A DNA stretch of 64,000 nucleotides from Chrysaora quinquecirrha (Eukaryota > Cnidaria > Scyphozoa > Semaeostomeae > Pelagiidae), in contig JACTAT010000262.1 of assembly GCA_014526335.1 (NCBI GenBank), forward strand, positions 311,374 to 375,373, read 5' to 3'. The notes beneath the pieces were generated by a model, which worked only from the letters and a program-made list of their open reading frames with translations, was not told the origin of the DNA and did not search any database. The position numbers and the translations under genes are program-made. Shown here one piece after another: positions 23,860-35,500 of the stretch (position 1 is its first letter; each line of letters opens with the position of its first letter).

Positions 23860-24290
23860 CACCATATTCATACCATATTCATTTTTTCCTCATTTCATAC
23901 CATATTCTCTGGCGTATTCATACATCAGTTAATTGGCATTTTCATTTCATACCATATTCATTTCTATGTTTTTCATAACACGTTCGTTAGCATCTTTCTT
24001 CATACTGTATTCATCTGCATCTCAATTTCACACTGTATTCATAAGCATGTTCATTTCATTCTGTATTTCTTTGCGTCTTCACTTCATACCATGTTCATTA
24101 GTATCTTCATTTTACACCATGTTAATTAGCACCTCATTTCATACCATATTCATTAGTATCTTCATATCATATCATATTCATTATCATCTTCAGTTTATAC
24201 CGTATTCATTAGCACTTTCATTTCATACCATATCTATTAGCATCTTTATTTCATACCATATTCATTAGCATCTTCGAATGCCGTATTTAC
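23860..24290. repeat. Minisatellite of TTCATACCATATTCATTAGC-type units
   Basis: Imperfect units of about 24-27 bp vary mainly in CATCTTCATTTCATACC. The absence of stops in some frames here is a by-product of the repeat and not evidence for a gene. Confidence 0.8.
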
Positions 24291-25164
24291 AAGTTTCGCT
24301 TTTGTATACATACGCATTCACTTATCAAATCATATGCATTTCATTTCATTCGCGCAATATTCATTTGAAAAACTGCAAAATGTTGTGAAAATAAGAAGTT
24401 CGTTGATCTTAGGAAGTCGAAACCCCATCGTAGCAAAGTTTGATGCTGTGGAAAATGGTTTCGTGAAAAGTAGAGTCCTTTTTACGTTGAATTTTAAAAA
24501 ATACTGTCTTTTGCCATCTTTATCTCCTCATAGAATAGTTTTCTAACATTGGTTTTAATCCAGCGTATTCAGCCGGGTATATTTTGTGTGTATATTTAAA
24601 TATCTAGACTTTTAATTATTTTAAATGTAATGTGATTTGGTGCACATTAAGTTAATCTTTTAAAAAGAGCTGTAAAATCAGTTGCACTTTAATATCAAAA
24701 GTTTATTTGCTGTAATTATTTTACTTAAATCTAAAATATTTATGCACAACATGTGTGATTCAGTAGTTAATTATTCATATAAACATGCATTTCTCAAACG
24801 AAATACTTCTTGTTTTCCATCGATAATTTTCCCTGCATGAATTTTTCTAGATGCACAGTGGACAAAAACGGGTGACGGGGCCCCTTTTCATAATCATACG
24901 GCGCAGCCAATTTCTCCATAAGAAATGTTGAGTTGCCGTTTTATAGTCTCATTTCTCGACTTAACACTGTACCCTTGGTCTGGATGCATATAGCAGGGTG
25001 CGGCAACCCACAGTGTACGAAACACCCATATATGTCTACACCGTAGGTAGACAGAGACACATCTGCATAACTTGCTCCAGGTTGTTATCTCTTCAATCGC
25101 AGATAGAGATCGTGGGCAGTAAAGTAAATTTGCTGTAACAAGAGGCATATTCACAGTGGCAGGT

Positions 25165-25236
25165 GGAAAAGCCGTGGCTCGAGCCTGCTTCTTTTTGTTG
25201 TGACTCCTGTAGGCTAACCGATGCGCCACAGATACC
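25165..25236 (-). repeat. tRNA-like (tRNA-Asn-like) SINE or tRNA pseudogene remnant
   Basis: The minus strand reads GGTATCTGTGGCGCATCGGT followed by TAGC, then 30-40 nt later GGCTCGAGCC. The first part resembles the acceptor and D arm of eukaryotic tRNA-Asn (box A), the second a box B. The anticodon arm is not recognisable, so a functional tRNA is unlikely. Confidence 0.4.
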
Positions 25237-26680
25237 ACGTTGCATTGGGTATACATTTACAGGAAATGCAACAATATAACAATAGGAAACCTCTTTATTC
25301 ATTGTTTACAAAGCACGTATTCAAATAACCGAAATTTTCTCAACGTTCACAATGTTTTTACAAAAGTCAAGCTCATTCCTTTCCTTTTTTAACTTTTCAA
25401 GACAGTTTCTAATACAATCTTTTTCTCAGTATATAAAACATTTCCTACGGTTTATAAAGCCCAACAACTCAATGTTAGTTATCTTGAATTCAATTCACCC
25501 AGTTTTCAGGGTAACTTGCCTTGCTGAAACAATTCTGATCAGTTTCAATTCCATCATCTGGTGTTGCATTTCTAGAGACCTCTTCTTCATGAATTTTATT
25601 CCCTAATGTAATCGGATTTCACTTTCTTGTCTTTTACAACTCACAAGTACGAAATCCCGCTTAAGACTTCAAGATCCTTTGTCATTGCATAATTCTAATG
25701 CATGTTTTACATATGGCCTTATTTCTTCTTTTATGAAATTTCTGAAAACAAAAGAAATTGCTGTTCCAAGAAATAGATAGTTTAAAAGGTAATCTTGTAA
25801 ATCATGGATGAAGTTGAAGACAGAGTATCAATTTCTCTTGAGAATTCATGCTCTAACCACTGGAACATAAACGACAAGATTTACAAATAAAGTAATGGTC
25901 TAACCAAAAACCAATCAGCAAAGGCTTCTAAGCAAACCTCGTTTCAGCCCACCAATCGCAATCCTTGCTCTCGCATGAACCTCGTGTTTAAGGCCCCAAG
26001 GGGAAAAACAAAAAAACAAATTTTTGGATCACTGATTTGGAGCAGCGAGCTACTGCCAGACTCCCAGAGTTGCATGTCTTTTACGTCAGGCAGCACAATA
26101 AATTTGAGTATTTACAAATATCAGGAAACAAACTCGATTTTTTACAGGAAAATGCTGCATTGGTGAGTGAATTTGACTTCTTCGTTTTCACTTTGTATAA
26201 GAAAATGATTAATATAGATGCCGCATGGAAAGGTAGATGCAGAGTAAGCTAGGTAGATAGGCCTATCCTACCCTATAGCCTTGACCTTTAGGCCTATCTT
26301 ATTTTTCGTAATACTTATGACATGTGTTGCAATAAACTGCACGGTGAATATGCAAGCGGATTCGATCCACTATTCCAAGTGTTGTATTTTGAGCCAATTC
26401 ACACTCAGTATCAAAAGCGCACTGACCGCTGCCAAACTTCTCTTGAAAATAGCGCCTTCACCCGCCTCTTGTAAGGTTCCTCAGTATATTGCCAGCATCA
26501 TTCTCAATATTTATGATACCTTACCCTAACCCACTAACCCACACCTAGACTTGTTACATTAGCCTCATTATTATCGCCATTGAGTCCATGCTGGACGCTC
26601 AAAACCACTCTGAGCAAACAGCTGCAATGTTGTTGTTGCTGTTGTTGCTGTTTGCGAAGAGTGCGACTCGTTATATAGTA

Positions 26681-26712
<32 letters not shown>

Positions 26713-27696
26713 AAAATTAATGGCAGTAATATCTATATACTCCATACTCACTTTTTATACAAAACAGATATGAGGTCATACAGTAGGTTTTTCTCTTTTT
26801 CTCTGAAATGAAAATGCAATATTTATTTCACGTTTCTAAGGTTTTACATAAGTTAGAGAAAAATTCGTTATTTTTGTTAATTTTACTTTAATTAAACAAC
26901 GCTGTTGATCACTCCGTTATATACAGTGCTTGGCTCAGTTTGGGAATGATTCAAATACTGCTATATTTATTCGTATAGAAATTGAAAAGCACAGACTCAA
27001 CTTAACACTAACATGTTTTTCTAACAAGTTACAGTAGTTATTGCCGATTTAAACGAGCCTACCGTCAAACGGAGACTTCAGAAACCAAACTAAGTCTAAT
27101 CGTATGCATTAATTCAGTATTAGTATTCATAAGCCCTACGTACAACTAAGATTAGAGAGTTTTCTTCTGATCCGAGGCTGCGCAGCGAAACGAACTGAAA
27201 TAGTAGAACCAGAAACGGTGCTAGCCGGCAGATAGACAGATAGTGCGGTGGACACGCGAGTGAAGCGAATATAAATTGAGGTGGTGAGGGCTTTCCCCTT
27301 GGAAAATTGTTTGAACCACGCCATACTGATTGTCAGAAACGCCCTTATATTATTACGTTCCTGTTGAGGTGAATTACGGTAAGTCTTCTTTTAATTCATT
27401 ATGGCTAACATTTCACTACCCCATAAGTTCCTCGTCGATATTCCTTGAGAAAGATGGGGTGGATATGCCCCCAGTCTACCCCGTGGCGCCACTCCTGGGT
27501 AGAGCTGGATAAAATCTAACAACAGTTTTTCAAGTCACTCTAGATCTAACGTCAGACGTCATGTTAGTCGACGAAATTTTGTGTTGCAAATTTGCAAAGT
27601 TTTAGTTTAGTTGTAGCAATTGTCGATACGTCGGTGCGGTGCAGTCACTACTGCAAGACTTTTCAGTTTTATCAAAAGTCTTGGGAGCTTGTGCCC

Positions 27697-28196
27697 NNNN
27701 NNNNNNNNNNNNNNNNNNNNNNNNNNNNNNNNNNNNNNNNNNNNNNNNNNNNNNNNNNNNNNNNNNNNNNNNNNNNNNNNNNNNNNNNNNNNNNNNNNNN
27801 NNNNNNNNNNNNNNNNNNNNNNNNNNNNNNNNNNNNNNNNNNNNNNNNNNNNNNNNNNNNNNNNNNNNNNNNNNNNNNNNNNNNNNNNNNNNNNNNNNNN
27901 NNNNNNNNNNNNNNNNNNNNNNNNNNNNNNNNNNNNNNNNNNNNNNNNNNNNNNNNNNNNNNNNNNNNNNNNNNNNNNNNNNNNNNNNNNNNNNNNNNNN
28001 NNNNNNNNNNNNNNNNNNNNNNNNNNNNNNNNNNNNNNNNNNNNNNNNNNNNNNNNNNNNNNNNNNNNNNNNNNNNNNNNNNNNNNNNNNNNNNNNNNNN
28101 NNNNNNNNNNNNNNNNNNNNNNNNNNNNNNNNNNNNNNNNNNNNNNNNNNNNNNNNNNNNNNNNNNNNNNNNNNNNNNNNNNNNNNNNNNNNNNNN
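27697..28196. other. Assembly gap (500 N)
   Basis: Exactly 500 consecutive N, the usual placeholder for a gap of unknown size between scaffolded contigs. Any reading frame crossing it is meaningless. Confidence 0.99.
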
Positions 28197-28348
28197 CATT
28201 TGTTGTCGTTCCTGCCCAAGTCGTTGCTGAATACATTCTCGCTTCTCGTCCTGTTCAATGGGTCATTCCCTCAGTCATCAGTGCAGATGAGGTTAAGATT
28301 ATGGAGGACATCGAGATGTCAGAGCTGGAACAAGCCATGACTGAATAA
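28197..28348 (+). CDS. Possible C-terminal coding tail next to the gap, unidentified
   Basis: Right after the gap an open frame of 49 codons ends at a TAA (28346-28348). It encodes a hydrophobic start (FVVVPAQVV), then PVQWVIPSV and an acidic end rich in Glu and Met (DEVKIMEDIEMSELEQAMTE). The composition looks protein-like and is unlike the neighbouring repeats. I do not recognise the family. It could be the last exon of a gene hidden by the gap, a transposon protein tail, or chance. Confidence 0.25.
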
Positions 28349-28560
28349 TTTCAGGGACCGGAACATTGACTGAATTTTTTGCTGTAAGAGTTATTAAAAA
28401 TTTTCGCTTTTTGAGTAGGTAGTATTAATGCATATTCAAGTTAATTGCACAACGGTGCAGTTTTGTGAGACATAGTCATGGGGCTCAAAACCGTCAATAA
28501 TAAGACTATAAGCCGTTCGATTTCACTGAACTCATGAATGTTCACTAGACTTATATCAGA

Positions 28561-28773
28561 CATGTGGCCAAACGATCAAAGATTGTTTGTCAAACATTTG
28601 GAATTTGATTATGAAGCAATGTTTGAACGTTTGGCCACGTCACAAAACATTGCCTGACAAGCAGAATTTGTTGATGAAAGCAAACATTTTTGAAGAGCAT
28701 TGTTTTGCGTCGTGGCCAAAAACGTTAATTTCAAATGTTTGACAAACAATGTTTGATCGTTCTGCTATGGCCT
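28561..28773. mobile_element. Family A palindromic MITE
   Basis: The left end has GTGGCCAAACGATCAAAGA. The right end has ACAAACAATGTTTGATCGTT, with inverted internal modules. Confidence 0.65.
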
Positions 28774-29929
28774 GAGATTCAAGTTTTTTTGCAGTTCTCT
28801 TTATTCATCGCTGCAACTGGGCAATTGCAACAATAATACCATCAAAAAGAAGAGTTATGGAAATTTTGCTTCCAAGTCTATAACGGTCTTATGCCCCATC
28901 CCAAGTGTCCTCAAACTGTTCTGTAGCTGACCGTAGTTAGTGTAATTTGCCTATCGTTAGCGTAGATAGGTTCTCAGATCACATGTAATTCGACATTCTT
29001 TTGGAAAAAGGGGTAGAAGAGGAAGTCACTATGTTGTCCACCGTTTCCTGTGAAGGACGCACTTCAACATGAGGGGAGCGTAAACAAGAGACTCGTGTGT
29101 AGTAAGTCTATTCCTGTGACCTATTTATTTGAGATCAAACGAACTGAGTTCGTCTACAGCTAAGTTGACTTCTCTTTCTTTGTGTACTGATTGTAGGACC
29201 ATATCGCTACTCTAGATATCTGCTGAAGGTGCAAAATATTTCCGTTACCCATCAATTTTGAGGTATATCTCGTTGGGGTCGTATTTTCTTTAGATATTGA
29301 GTTCTATTCTACTCCTTCTCAAGAAATGTAATGTGGATAGAAAATGTTTGTCGTTATAAAGCAGCTGAAGCACAGATTTTATTCCTTTAATTAAGTTTTC
29401 ATTGCAAAACAATTTAATTCTGCACCTTATCTCTCGTTTCGTTTTCTATTATAATTCATTTTCACTTAATTTTCTGCAACGTTCCTTTTACAAACATTTT
29501 CATTTCTATTTCCATCACATTTCCATTCTATTTCATTTAATTTATTATCGTTTCAATACACTGTCAGGCACAAATTGCATAACATCGTAACATCGTAACT
29601 TGTTGCACTCCTCATTTCTTTTTTATCTTATACTTAAATTTGTAATTCGAAAAAGCGTTTAATAAATTTATTCAAAAAATTATAAATTTCACTTTTTCAA
29701 ATAATTTCAATTTGATTTGCTCTGTTTTAATCAAAATTTATTAGAATTTGAAAAAAATATTGTTTTGTAATTAGGTATACATTTCAGGAAAATTAGAATT
29801 AAGATGCTGATTCTGCTGACTGAAATGCTTTTCTTGACTTCATCCTAAAATGCGCTAAAATGTGAAAGAAGACAGTTTTCTAAACGCGGAAATCTCTATG
29901 CTCAGTATTCTACTACTTCGACGGCCCAA

Positions 29930-30765
29930 GAGAAACCACCAAACATTGTTCGTTGAAAATTTGACCTTTGTTTGTTAAACTATTTGGCTACATCGCAAAA
30001 TTGGTCATCCTGCATATTCGTATAGCCAAACGATCAAACATTGCTGGTCCAACATTTGAAATTTGCTTTACAACAAATGTTTGACTGTTTGGCCATGTCC
30101 AGAAACATTTTTGTCCAACATTTTGGAACAACGAATGCTAATGCGCAAGCACGAACGTCTTGTTGTTAAGAAATGTTGCTAGGTGCCAAGATGTTGCGAG
30201 TTGTTGAAGCATAACACTAACAAAAGAAATGTTTGACAAGCAATGTTTGAAAGGCGGCCAAACGATCAAACATTGCTTGACAAGAAAAAATGAGCAAAGT
30301 TTGTGCCGTCATGTTTTTGAAAAAGTTAAAAAACATTTTTTGCTTGTGTCAAGCAAAAAATGTTGCACGAGCAATGTTTTTGGACGTGGCCAAACGGACA
30401 AACATTTTGCTGGACAAGCAAATTTCAAATGTTTGACCAACATGTTTTGATCGTTTGGGGAGGACCTAAGAGTAGCCGTGAAAAGCAGAAAATTTTTACC
30501 AACGTTTACCAAAATCATTGCTTCGGCCAAAGGATCAAACGATGTTAGTCAAACATTAGAGATTTTCTTTATAAGCAATGTTTCAACATTTTTCCACGTC
30601 AAAAAACATCGCCTCGTAAGCAGATTTGCTTTGCAATGTGTTTGAAAGATTCAAAAACACTTTCTGCTTATCACAAGGAAAAATGTTTGATGAGTAATGT
30701 TTTTCGACGTGGCCAAACGTTAAAACATTTTGCTTGTCAAGCAAACTTGATGTTTTCCCAGGGCC
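29930..30765. mobile_element. Cluster of family A MITEs
   Basis: At least three partly overlapping copies (about 29930-30110, 30225-30470 and 30525-30765) repeat GGCCAAACGATCAAACATTG and its inverted form. This suggests repeated insertion into older copies. Confidence 0.65.
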
Positions 30766-32303
30766 TCAAGCTATAATTGGCGCAAGAAAAAATTGAGAAA
30801 AATCTTCAGAAAAAAAACTGCGCAAAGAATGAATTTCGAACACCCATTTTCGATTTTAGAATGATGGCGTGATCGGACATGGTGTCAACAAGAAACTTTC
30901 GAAATTGAAACTTTGAAGCAGAATTATTGAAAAATATAAAACATATTGGTTAAAACTCGCTAGCGTTTAGTGCAGTTAGACTTATTACCTGAGTCCCAGT
31001 TATCGCTCACCAGACCGAGACTACACCAAACCGAGATCGCTCAAACTGGGACTCATAATATTACGGACATTTTCTGGGACTGGCGGGAACAAAAAATTGT
31101 TCCCCGTGGAAACGAGGCTGGTTCGCTGCATCGTCACAGCAAAATATACGAGCCCTATTTGGCAGCCGATTTAGTACTAAATGTCGCTAAAAGTTTGAAA
31201 CAAATATCGAAAAAGCTGGGTTGGTAAGAGCTTTCTCCAAAACAAATAGTGAGTTGAGTTTTAATACAAAGAAAGATTGTTTTTTACGGCGTTTTAGACA
31301 CGGTAAATTTAGGCCATTACAACCACTTACCGTTGACATCATTGTCACCATGGTAATTTGAAAACGAGGCAGAAAAAGTAAGTCCAGAAAGATAACCGTT
31401 CGATTATGAGTCGTAGTTTGAGCGTCCAGGCGATTCATTTCAATAGCGATAACTACGAATCATGTAATAAGTCTACATTGGCTTATTTCTGTTCCTTTAG
31501 TCGTTCCGTACTTCCGTTCCTAATTCCTTTCCATTCCATTCCAATTCCATTCCAACGTTCCTCCGTACTGTACTGCTCTTTATGTAATTCCTTTTGTATC
31601 ATTTCACTTCAAATTAAATTTCAATCACTTTTATTCATACTGTTTTAATTATCAGAAACAACAAATGAGAAACAAGGTAATTAACACAAGCAAAATAAAT
31701 TTGTCACAAAAAAAACAAAAAAACATCTTTAAAGGTTCCCAGGCCTCTTTCCGGCGTTCATATGGCAACGGCGCAGCAACTTTTGTGGTCACACTCACAA
31801 TGGCGGCTTTCTGATTTCTTCGAAATGTTTTCAAAGTTTAACTGAGCAAGAATCTGCTAAAATAACCACAAAGTTAAAATCGAGTGTAAACAGAGACAAG
31901 GAAGTTGTTTTTCAAAGAAGCCATTTGTAAGAGGAAATGAACAAATGAAACCCGTACACTGCGAGAAACCCAACAAGAAGAAACCATTACAAAGCACAAC
32001 AACGAATCGCTCTACTTCTGCACAAAGAACAACTCATTTGGTGAAATACTTTTTTCAAAAGCGTTCTTAAATATTACACAGAAAGCCCAGTTGATCACTT
32101 TATGCCAGAATTATCGTCGCAAAAAGAATAGAGCTGTATGTCCAATAAAATAAATCCAGAATAATTGAATTATCATTACGACCCCCTCGAAAAGGGAGAC
32201 TAGCCCTTTTTTAACCGGGGGATTTGTGAAGATAGAGAGAAAATTTTTTTTACTGAATTTTATATTAGAATATATTAAAAAGACTGGGAAAATAGAAAAA
32301 AAT

Positions 32304-32578
32304 ATGCATTGTCCATCAAAAGCATCAAAATACGCACTGCTTCTACTCATTTTATTTATCACACAAGTGAACACATTGTGGTATGGATATTCTTACTGGA
32401 ATTCACGCTACTCAGGTGATGGAATAAGTTATTCAGATAATTCTTGGTGGGATGGATATTGGAATCACAATAGCAATGGTCGAAGTGCTTACGGCCGTGC
32501 AAATCAAGGTGGAAATTCCTGTGGTTCTTGTACGTGCAGCGCAAATACCCTGAATTGTGCCACTGCCAGTGGTTCAGT
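32304..32578 (+). CDS. First coding exon: signal peptide, aromatic-rich segment and LRR N-terminal cap
   Basis: It encodes MHCPSKASKY, the hydrophobic core ALLLLILFITQV, and then a stretch unusually rich in Tyr, Trp, Ser, Asn and Gly (YGYSYWNSRYSGDG, NSWWDGYWNHNSNG). It ends in a short cysteine cluster (CGSCTCSANTLNC) like the beginning of an LRRNT cap. The donor GTACGT at 32579 leaves phase 2, which matches the acceptor at 33190. The 5' UTR limit is not visible. Confidence 0.85.
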
Positions 32579-35500
32579 GTACGTAACATGATTTCTGAGC
32601 ATTTTTGCAATATTTGAGATTTTTATTCGTCATTACTTGCTGACCTGCATATTATAAGTAGTATATGATAGTTTAGCAGGACTTTGAACAAGAAAATTCG
32701 TTTTCTGGGACAACCTTTTTAATCATTGCAGGTTTCGGAAAGGTGGCATCAAGGGGCATTTGAACATGATGCATAATGTTCTGGCGTCAAACTCTTACAG
32801 AATCACTGTGGATTCCATTATAAAACACAATACGTTTCAGTCAAATGCCTTCCAATGCTGTTTTTTCCATAATCATCTATATCAGCTTTTTTGAATAATG
32901 ATAATAATAATGATGACTTTGTTTAAGTGTCAAGGTTTTTAGCATGGCTTCTTTTTAGGGGCACTAGCAAATGTAACCCCAAAATTTTGGGTGCTCAAGA
33001 AACCACAGAAGGATGGACAGCCAAGTTGACTGATGGCTTTTAGTTTGCAATGCGGACCTAAGTGGGATTCAAACCCATGCATGTGTTGCCTGTGATACGA
33101 AACAGTTTTTCATTTTCCATTTTCCATTTCTTCTTTACTGCTTGGGAATGATGGTTTTGCTGTACTTACATCTATTGTCTTCTTTTCAGACATATTTACA
33201 ACAAACCAGACATAAAGGAGATAAAAGAAAATGGTCTGTCACCAAGCATTGTTTCATTGTAAGTAAACTATTTTTTAAACCATCAAATTGGATCATACTA
33301 AAGCTCCTTGATGTTATTAAAACCAGGAGGCCTCCAAATAAGTACCCCTATGTGTCACAAAGTTTATGTAGTCTCTATTGAGATCTACAGCTCAGTAGAA
33401 ACAGTGTTGGCTCTCTCTGATCATTAAGTCTGATCAAGTTTGAAGCCAATCAATTGTAGAATGCCATTTATTGAAGAATCTGTCACAAAGTTTAAATCAT
33501 AGAAATACCAGTACATCATTGTAAAATTAGCACCATTACAGTTGTATTTAATAGCAGTATAAAGCATTAGTTGTTTTTATTCTCATTGATGCAAGCAGTT
33601 TGTGTTTTTGCAAAGGATACTATTATTTGTTATATGTTGTTGTTGTTATAGGTTTTATATGTTTTCTGAATGTATTTTTTGTTTCAGGAAAATTAGAAAT
33701 ACTGGCTTGGAAAAGATTGACCCAAAAGTCTTTACCAACCTGAAGGATCTTGTTTCATTGTGAGTTGATAATACTAACTATAGTATATCAGCTTTGTTAT
33801 GTTGTATGTAGTTAGATGTTAGACGATAACTGACAGGTGCTGTGGCACTTGACTGATGATCAAGTAGGGTCTCAAGATGCATGAAGGATATTCCAACGGT
33901 CAAATCTTTTCAATTCTAGGTCGCTCATTATGAATAACTTGAAGGAGCTTCCAGATCTTAGCAACTGTACAAAGCTCGAATACCTGTAAGTACTTGATCA
34001 TTCACTTTTCTTTACCATTTTCAGTTGTTAAATGTTGTTTCAAGAAACATGGAAAAATCGGAATGATGAAAGCCCTATAGTCCATTTGAACGATTAAGGA
34101 AATTTTCAAAATCTCGAAATATAGAGTTTTTGATACTGAATTCGTATTAAGCAGCCAAAATTTAGTCTAGTTGCAAATTTTCACTATCTTAGCGCTTGTA
34201 TTATTGATTACAAAACGGTTAGACCTGAGACAGAGTGGGGTGAAAACTTTTAGCATTAGTCACTTTTCACTGCAAAAGCCCTTATATAATCCTGTGGCGT
34301 CGTGATCGAAGGGCTTGTTCATATGAGCCAGCTACCGTTCAAGTTCTGTTCATATGGGATAATTCTGGCCCGCCTACCGAGACGAACATTGTTCATTCGG
34401 CAACTTCAAATGCCTTTCTCATATGAACAGGATTGAATTCTGTGTTGAAATTGTGGAATAGGTGGGATCTCGCTTAGGGCCTGTTCATATGAGCCTGCTT
34501 ACCGGGCCAGCGTACTAAGCGAGACAAATGTCAAGTTCTGTTCGTTCCCCTTTACCACCTTCACTTTTGAAGGTCAAAGCTCTTATAGAATCGGAACTCT
34601 TAACGCTTCGAAAATTTATGCAATCACCGCTAGGGCAGTGAAACTTTGCACCTAGACGAAGTTTCGGATGCTTATACGATTTTAGCATAAAAAACTCGAT
34701 ATCTTAAAGTTTTGAAAATTTCAATCCTGCCTGCCTTTCGTCGAAAATACTTCATATACTTATGCATATACTTCAAGGCGATATAAAGAAATCTTTCCCA
34801 TTCGTCTTTGTTTTATTTCCATCTCGTTTAGTTTACATCTTCTATTATTCAAATCTCATGTTGAAATCATCATGATTTTTTAACGTTTCATTACATTTTT
34901 ACAACCAAGAATGCTTGAAGCTATTTTATATATTTCATCTTCAAGGGATGTTTATGACAACCAGATTGAACTGTTTCCTCACAACTTTACACGCCTTCCA
35001 AAATCTCTGAAAGCAATGTAAGTCAGTAAATCTTGCTTATTCTGACGTTATTCGTTGTCAATTTCATGCATCTTTAGACTTCTTTCTGTTCTAAAATCAG
35101 CTACGCCTTGTGATAACTTTAACTTTAAAGCTGATATTCTATATATTATACATATTATTTTTATTTTTATGTACAGAAGTTTAGGATACACGCAGTTAAT
35201 CATGCTTATTCTGACGTTATTCGTTTTCAATTTCATCCATCTTTAGACTTCTTGCTGTTCTTAAAATCGACTAGGCTTTGTAATAACTTTAACTAGCTGA
35301 TATTCTATATACTATACACATTATTTTTATAGTTGTACAGAACTTAGGATACACGCTTTTTTATTTATAAGGAACCTATCTCAAGGCCTAGTTCTTAAAG
35401 TTCCTTATTTTTTGACTTCATTTGACGCAATTGTAGCTCCAAAAGTTCCTTAATAGTTCCTTAATTTTAACTGCACATACAGTGGTCTTTACAATAATAG

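Larger units (their letters stand above)
21903..27696. other. Downstream of the last resolved thrombospondin exon, up to the gap
   Basis: No exon was identified with confidence over 5.8 kb. It holds a family A MITE (23285-23554), a TTCATACCATATTCATTAGC-type minisatellite (about 23860-24290), a tRNA-like SINE remnant on the minus strand (25165-25236) and a GAT microsatellite near 26680-26712. Two overlapping candidate terminal exons start after 24850 or 24858 and reach stops at 24931 or 24921. Neither resembles the rest of a LamG domain. Confidence 0.6.
28349..32303. other. Spacer upstream of the LRR gene
   Basis: No exon recognised. It contains family A MITEs at 28561-28773 and in a cluster at 29930-30765, and AT-rich unique sequence. 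No TATA box or CpG-rich promoter was recognised upstream of 32304. Confidence 0.55.

Noticed and set aside
23749..24268. 126- and 111-codon frames after a plausible acceptor at 23748
   Set aside because: They follow the TTCATACCATATTC minisatellite and do not resemble the remainder of a LamG domain.
27592..28348. Frames of 175-242 codons across 27697-28196
   Set aside because: Most of their length is N. Only the 3' flank was kept, as a low-confidence partial tail.
32732..32895. Possible extra exon after an acceptor at 32731 between the first coding exon and LRR 1
   Set aside because: The frame has no LRR or cysteine-cap pattern, has no convincing donor and reaches a stop. Joining 32578 directly to 33190 works.
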